Source: SFWF01 sp045539925 (GTDB taxonomy: Bacteria > Bacillota > Clostridia > Oscillospirales > Acutalibacteraceae). Taken from it: a stretch of DNA of 64,000 nucleotides. Below are positions 61,284 through 64,000 of the stretch, one piece after another; position 1 is the stretch's first letter; each line of letters begins with the position of its first letter. The notes below the pieces were generated by a model that was given only the letters and a program-made list of their open reading frames with translations, did no database searches and was not told the origin of the DNA. The stretch is taken from NCBI GenBank assembly GCA_045539925.1, contig JAZQGH010000007.1, positions 1 through 64,000 on the forward strand. Direction: 5' to 3'. Both the position numbers and the translations under genes were made by a program.

Positions 61284-61377
61284 AAAATCCTCTGAGACCG
61301 GAAGTTTTTGGAGGATTTTTATGTATTTTAAACAGCAAAAGAGCAACGCTGGGATAAAAACCAGCGTTGCTCTTTCT
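61283..61377 (+). terminator. Two tandem terminators after tRNA-Pro
   Basis: The first hairpin is AAAAATCCTC (61283-61292) with GAGGATTTTT (61311-61320). The second is AAAGAGCAACGCTGG (61338-61352) with its perfect complement (61361-61375), followed by CTCTT. Both lie between the tRNA and the Mn-catalase gene. The first may end the tRNA transcript and the second may block read-through. Confidence 0.75.
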
Positions 61378-61455
61378 CTTATTATATCAGCACATTTGTA
61401 TATCTGTGCAAAAAAAGTAAAAAGTAATAACACAAAAGAAACGGAGGTAAAATTT

Positions 61456-62121
61456 ATGTTCAAACACGAAAAAATGCTTTTTCATCCTGTAGCAGTAGAG
61501 AAACCCAATCCGCAGTATGCGGCGCTTTTACAAGAACAGCTTGGCGGCGGTAACGGTGAGCTTAAAGCGGCAATGCAGTATATGTCGCAGAGCTTCAGAA
61601 TCAAAGACCCTGAAATCAAGGACCTTTTCCTTGATATTGCCGCAGAGGAGCTGGGTCATATGGAGATGGTGGCGCAGACTATCAATCTCTTAAACGGTCA
61701 CGATGTTGATGCCGATAAGGTGCCGTCGGGCGAGATTCAGTCGCATGTGCTTTTAGGTCTTAACCCAGGTCTTATAAACGCTTCGGGTTACTCTTGGACG
61801 GGAGATTATGTGACCGTTACAGGAGACCTATGTGCAGACCTCTTAAGCAATATCGCATCCGAACAGCGTGCAAAGGTGGTTTATGAATATCTTTACCGAC
61901 AGATTGATGACAAAAAGGTACGCGAGACCATCGACTTCCTTTTAAACCGCGAGGAAGCACACAACCAGATGTTCCGTGACGCATTTAACAAGGTGCAGAA
62001 CTCAGGCTCTAACCGCGACTTTGGCACAACAAAAGCCGCAAAAATGTACTTTTCCATGTCCGACCCAGGACCTAACGCATTTGCTACCGGTGAGACAACA
62101 CCCGTTTCGTTTAACAAATAA
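61456..62121 (+). CDS. Manganese catalase family protein (CotJC-like)
   Basis: 221 residues from the ATG at 61456, preceded by ACGGAGGTAA. The di-manganese four-helix bundle is seen in NGELKAAMQYMSQSF, AAEELGHMEMVAQTI (ExxH) and LLNREEAHNQMF with the second ExxH-like pair. The length is close to spore-coat CotJC proteins rather than the longer vegetative catalases, hinting that the organism sporulates or kept this gene for peroxide defence. The two terminators upstream and no obvious promoter suggest a weak or sporulation-specific sigma factor (inference). Confidence 0.9.
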   Translation: MFKHEKMLFHPVAVEKPNPQYAALLQEQLGGGNGELKAAMQYMSQSFRIKDPEIKDLFLDIAAEELGHMEMVAQTINLLNGHDVDADKVPSGEIQSHVLLGLNPGLINASGYSWTGDYVTVTGDLCADLLSNIASEQRAKVVYEYLYRQIDDKKVRETIDFLLNREEAHNQMFRDAFNKVQNSGSNRDFGTTKAAKMYFSMSDPGPNAFATGETTPVSFNK

Positions 62122-62146
62122 GGTTCCCAAACAAAAGGAGATAAAA

Positions 62147-62434
62147 ATGGACGGTAACGAACTTGTAAAAAACACACTGGATCAGATTCCACAGTCGGCA
62201 CCCGATGCAAAACAGATAATCGGGCTTGTAAAACAGGGTGGAAGAATAACGGGCTACCAGCTTTCCGACCAAAGCTTTGTTGAGAAGTCCGATGCGGTTG
62301 CAATGGCAAAACAGGGCAAAATTTCGGGCGTGGGAATTGCCCACAGAGGCGATACCCAGTACCTCAAGGCTATTCCAAACGGAAACGAAAATGACAACCT
62401 CGGAAATCTGCCCTCGGTTTCACCTAAGCAGTAA
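62147..62434 (+). CDS. DUF3892 protein
   Basis: 95 residues from the ATG at 62147, which has AAAGGAG eight bases upstream. IIGLVKQGGRITGYQLSDQ and the final GDTQYLKAIPNG with NDNLGNLPSV match the DUF3892 family, small proteins of unknown function frequently found near catalase or spore genes in Firmicutes. It lies 25 bases after the Mn-catalase gene and probably shares its transcript. Confidence 0.85.
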   Translation: MDGNELVKNTLDQIPQSAPDAKQIIGLVKQGGRITGYQLSDQSFVEKSDAVAMAKQGKISGVGIAHRGDTQYLKAIPNGNENDNLGNLPSVSPKQ

Positions 62435-62435
62435 A

Positions 62436-62483
62436 AAAGGGACTGTCTCACTAAAAAAAGTGAGGCAGTCCCTTTGACTTTTA
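62436..62483 (+). terminator. Terminator of the Mn-catalase/DUF3892 pair
   Basis: AAAGGGACTGTCTCACT (62436-62452) pairs, with one G-U, with AGTGAGGCAGTCCCTTT (62458-62474), followed by GACTTTT. Confidence 0.88.
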
Positions 62484-62509
62484 TTGACTGTTAAAGCGTT
62501 CAATAAAAG

Positions 62510-62538
62510 TTGACTTTTTATTTTGTGTGTGATAAAAT
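62510..62538 (+). promoter_or_regulatory. Promoter of trpB
   Basis: TTGACT (62510-62515), a 17-base spacer and TAAAAT (62533-62538), 34 bases before the trpB ATG. The short leader has no room for a T-box or TRAP-type attenuator. Confidence 0.7.
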
Positions 62539-62571
62539 ATTTTTTATTGAGCACATCAAGGAGATGACGGT

Positions 62572-63813
62572 ATGAATAAATACCATGAGTTTGATAATTA
62601 TCTTAAGGAATTCCCTACTGCAGACGGTTACTTCGGTGAATACGGCGGAGCATACCTCCCCGACGAGCTGGTTCCCGCCTTTAAAGAGGCTGACGACGCT
62701 TACGAGGCAATCTGCCATTCTGCACAGTTTATAAGCGAACTGAGAAGAATCAGAAAAGAGTTTCAGGGCAGACCTACCCCCGTTTACCACTGCGAACGTC
62801 TTTCTAAAATATTTGGTAACTGCCAGATATACTTAAAGCGTGAGGACCTTAATCACACGGGCGCTCATAAGCTCAACCACTGTATGGGTGAGGGTCTGCT
62901 TGCTAAGTTTATGGGCAAGAAAAAGCTTATTGCGGAAACGGGTGCAGGTCAGCGCGGTGTTGGTATTGCTCCCGCTGCCGCATATTTCGGGCTTAAGTGT
63001 GATGTTTATATGGGTGAGGTTGATATTGCAAAGCAGCATCCCAACGTTATCCGTATGAAGATGTTGGGTGCTAATGTTATTCCCGTTACCCACGGACTTA
63101 AAACCCTTAAAGAGGCTGTTGACGCCGCTTTTGAGGCCTATATGAATGAATACGACGAAGCAATCTACTGCATAGGCTCCTGTTTAGGCCCCCATCCCTT
63201 CCCAAAAATGGTACGCGATTTCCAGTCGGTTATCGGCATTGAGGCAAGAGAACAGTTTCTTGATATGACAGGCATTATGCCCGACGCTGTTTGTGCCTGT
63301 GTTGGCGGAGGCTCCAACTCACTGGGTATGTTCACCCCCTTCCTGTCTGACCCTGTTGAGATATACGGAATTGAGCCTCTCGGAAAGGGCGAGAAGATCG
63401 GTGACCACGCCGCTACAATGAAATTCGGCACCAAGGGCAGACTCCACGGCTTTGACAGCTATCTGCTTCAGGACGAAAACGGTGAGCCTCTCCCCGTTTA
63501 CTCTATTGCCAGCGGTCTTGACTACCCCGGCGTAGGACCCGAACACGCATACCTCCGCGATGCAGGACGCGTTCATTACGAAACCGTATCCGACGAGGAG
63601 GCTATGGAGGCATTCTTCCTGCTCTCGCGCTATGAGGGTATCATCCCCGCAATCGAGAGTGCCCACGCAGTAGCCTTTGCTATCCGCTACGCTAAGGAGC
63701 ACAAATCAGGCTCGATACTTGCTTGTCTTTCGGGCAGAGGCGATAAGGATATCGACTATGTTTACGAAAACTACGGTTGCGGCGAAAAGTTTAAACTCGA
63801 TTATAATGTATAA
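62572..63813 (+). CDS. trpB: Tryptophan synthase beta subunit (stand-alone)
   Basis: 413 residues of fold-type II PLP enzyme joining indole and serine to give tryptophan. FGEYGGAYLPDELVPA at the start, the PLP Lys100 in HTGAHKLNH, Glu122 in AETGAGQ, CVGGGSNSLGMF near 243 and LSGRGDKD at the end are conserved. Near the active site the usual GQHGV is GQRGV and the following TATVAA-like stretch is IAPAAA. No trpA or other trp gene adjoins; a terminator follows directly. It may salvage indole, or a trpA may lie elsewhere (inference). Confidence 0.93.
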   Translation: MNKYHEFDNYLKEFPTADGYFGEYGGAYLPDELVPAFKEADDAYEAICHSAQFISELRRIRKEFQGRPTPVYHCERLSKIFGNCQIYLKREDLNHTGAHKLNHCMGEGLLAKFMGKKKLIAETGAGQRGVGIAPAAAYFGLKCDVYMGEVDIAKQHPNVIRMKMLGANVIPVTHGLKTLKEAVDAAFEAYMNEYDEAIYCIGSCLGPHPFPKMVRDFQSVIGIEAREQFLDMTGIMPDAVCACVGGGSNSLGMFTPFLSDPVEIYGIEPLGKGEKIGDHAATMKFGTKGRLHGFDSYLLQDENGEPLPVYSIASGLDYPGVGPEHAYLRDAGRVHYETVSDEEAMEAFFLLSRYEGIIPAIESAHAVAFAIRYAKEHKSGSILACLSGRGDKDIDYVYENYGCGEKFKLDYNV

Positions 63814-63818
63814 ACTCA

Positions 63819-63855
63819 AAAATTCCGACGAATCTCACTTCGTCGGAATTTTTTT
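63819..63855. terminator. Bidirectional terminator after trpB
   Basis: AATTCCGACGAA (63821-63832) pairs perfectly with TTCGTCGGAATT (63839-63850), then T5. It serves the convergent gene on the minus strand too. The stem core resembles the acpP terminator. Confidence 0.85.
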
Positions 63856-64000
63856 AGTTTCTGATATACCTTTCGGTTTTGGATAGGACGGTTATTATGG
63901 GCAGAATGAGTACCCCCAGAATAAGGTTGTGAATTCCGTGTGTAATATCGAAGGGAAAGCCTGCTACTATCCAGGCTATCATTCCCTTAAAATCAAGCCC
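63854..64000 (-). CDS. ECF transporter S-component-like protein, C-terminal end (partial)
   Basis: The last 48 codons of a minus-strand gene that continues past the window edge. They read GLDFKGMIAWIVAGFPFDIT then HGIHNLILGVLILPIITVL, with a stop at 63856-63854. FDxxH followed by a hydrophobic helix is seen at the C-terminus of ECF-type substrate-binding membrane proteins. With one helix and a half visible, the family call is tentative and the ligand cannot be judged. Confidence 0.55.
   Translation of the reverse strand, partial: GLDFKGMIAWIVAGFPFDITHGIHNLILGVLILPIITVLSKTERYIRN

Noticed and set aside
61201..61455. N-terminal extension of the Mn-catalase through the tRNA region
   Set aside because: The frame is open by chance through tRNA-Pro and two terminators; the ATG at 61456 has a strong ribosome binding site and gives the family-like start.
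62484..62571. T-box or trp attenuator before trpB
   Set aside because: Only about 28 bases lie between the predicted start of transcription and the ATG, too short for such a leader.

Overview
This window looks like a chromosomal segment of a low-to-medium GC member of the Bacillota, class Clostridia, most likely an uncultured gut lineage near Oscillospirales/Ruminococcaceae. The evidence is gene order and content: the rpmH-rnpA-yidD-yidC-jag cluster, mreBCD-PBP-minD-mgsA, an SRP RNA directly ahead of dnaX-ybaB-recR, a CotJC-like manganese catalase, tandem M42 peptidases, TTG starts backed by strong GGAGG-type ribosome binding sites, and many intrinsic terminators. The lineage assignment is inference; no 16S rRNA gene is present.

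Layout. 1-11.7 kb (+): polA, a low-molecular-weight phosphatase, rimI, tsaD, then the cell-shape block mreB-mreC-mreD-PBP2, an orphan MinD-like ATPase, mgsA and hisS. 11.7-15.5 kb: a flavin/Rieske oxidoreductase divergent from a large ferritin-like protein, then a 1-kb SLOG/XRE two-gene cassette bounded by a perfect 43-bp direct repeat that is also a terminator. 15.5-23.6 kb: a palindromic repeat, a CarD-type regulator with a probable frameshift near its end, then a seven-gene operon from murD through two M42 peptidases to a membrane acyltransferase. The last gene is split by a 273-bp MITE-like element with tRNA T-arm-like ends and a TA target duplication.

23.6-35.7 kb: an M3 oligopeptidase; rnpB followed by a diverged partial second copy of its own 3' half; jag-yidC-yidD-rnpA-rpmH without dnaA; a flavoprotein and a radical SAM gene; csoR with a 2-hydroxyacid dehydrogenase; recR-ybaB-dnaX and the SRP RNA. 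35.8-43.8 kb: housekeeping and membrane genes (NUDIX, two zinc-ribbon membrane proteins, HAD, TVP38, tcdA, nth, PTS IIC, ruvX). 43.9-55.0 kb (-): a ten-gene surface-polysaccharide operon of the Wzx/Wzy type with UDP-GlcNAc 2-epimerase and a WecG/TagA transferase. 55-64 kb: aroK-aroE, acpP, a membrane PASTA protein whose kinase domain lacks its catalytic residues, a phosphoesterase, a DD-carboxypeptidase, a beta-lactamase-family remnant, tRNA-Pro, Mn-catalase, a DUF3892 protein, a stand-alone trpB and the end of an ECF-type S component.

Most of the window is ordinary core genome. The most unusual features are the split acyltransferase with its tRNA-like MITE, the rnpB partial duplication with compensatory base changes, the SLOG/XRE cassette between duplicated terminators, the PASTA pseudokinase, a second possible mini-element between dnaX and ybaB, and a hairpin transcript at the left edge. 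No CRISPR array, prophage or plasmid functions were seen.
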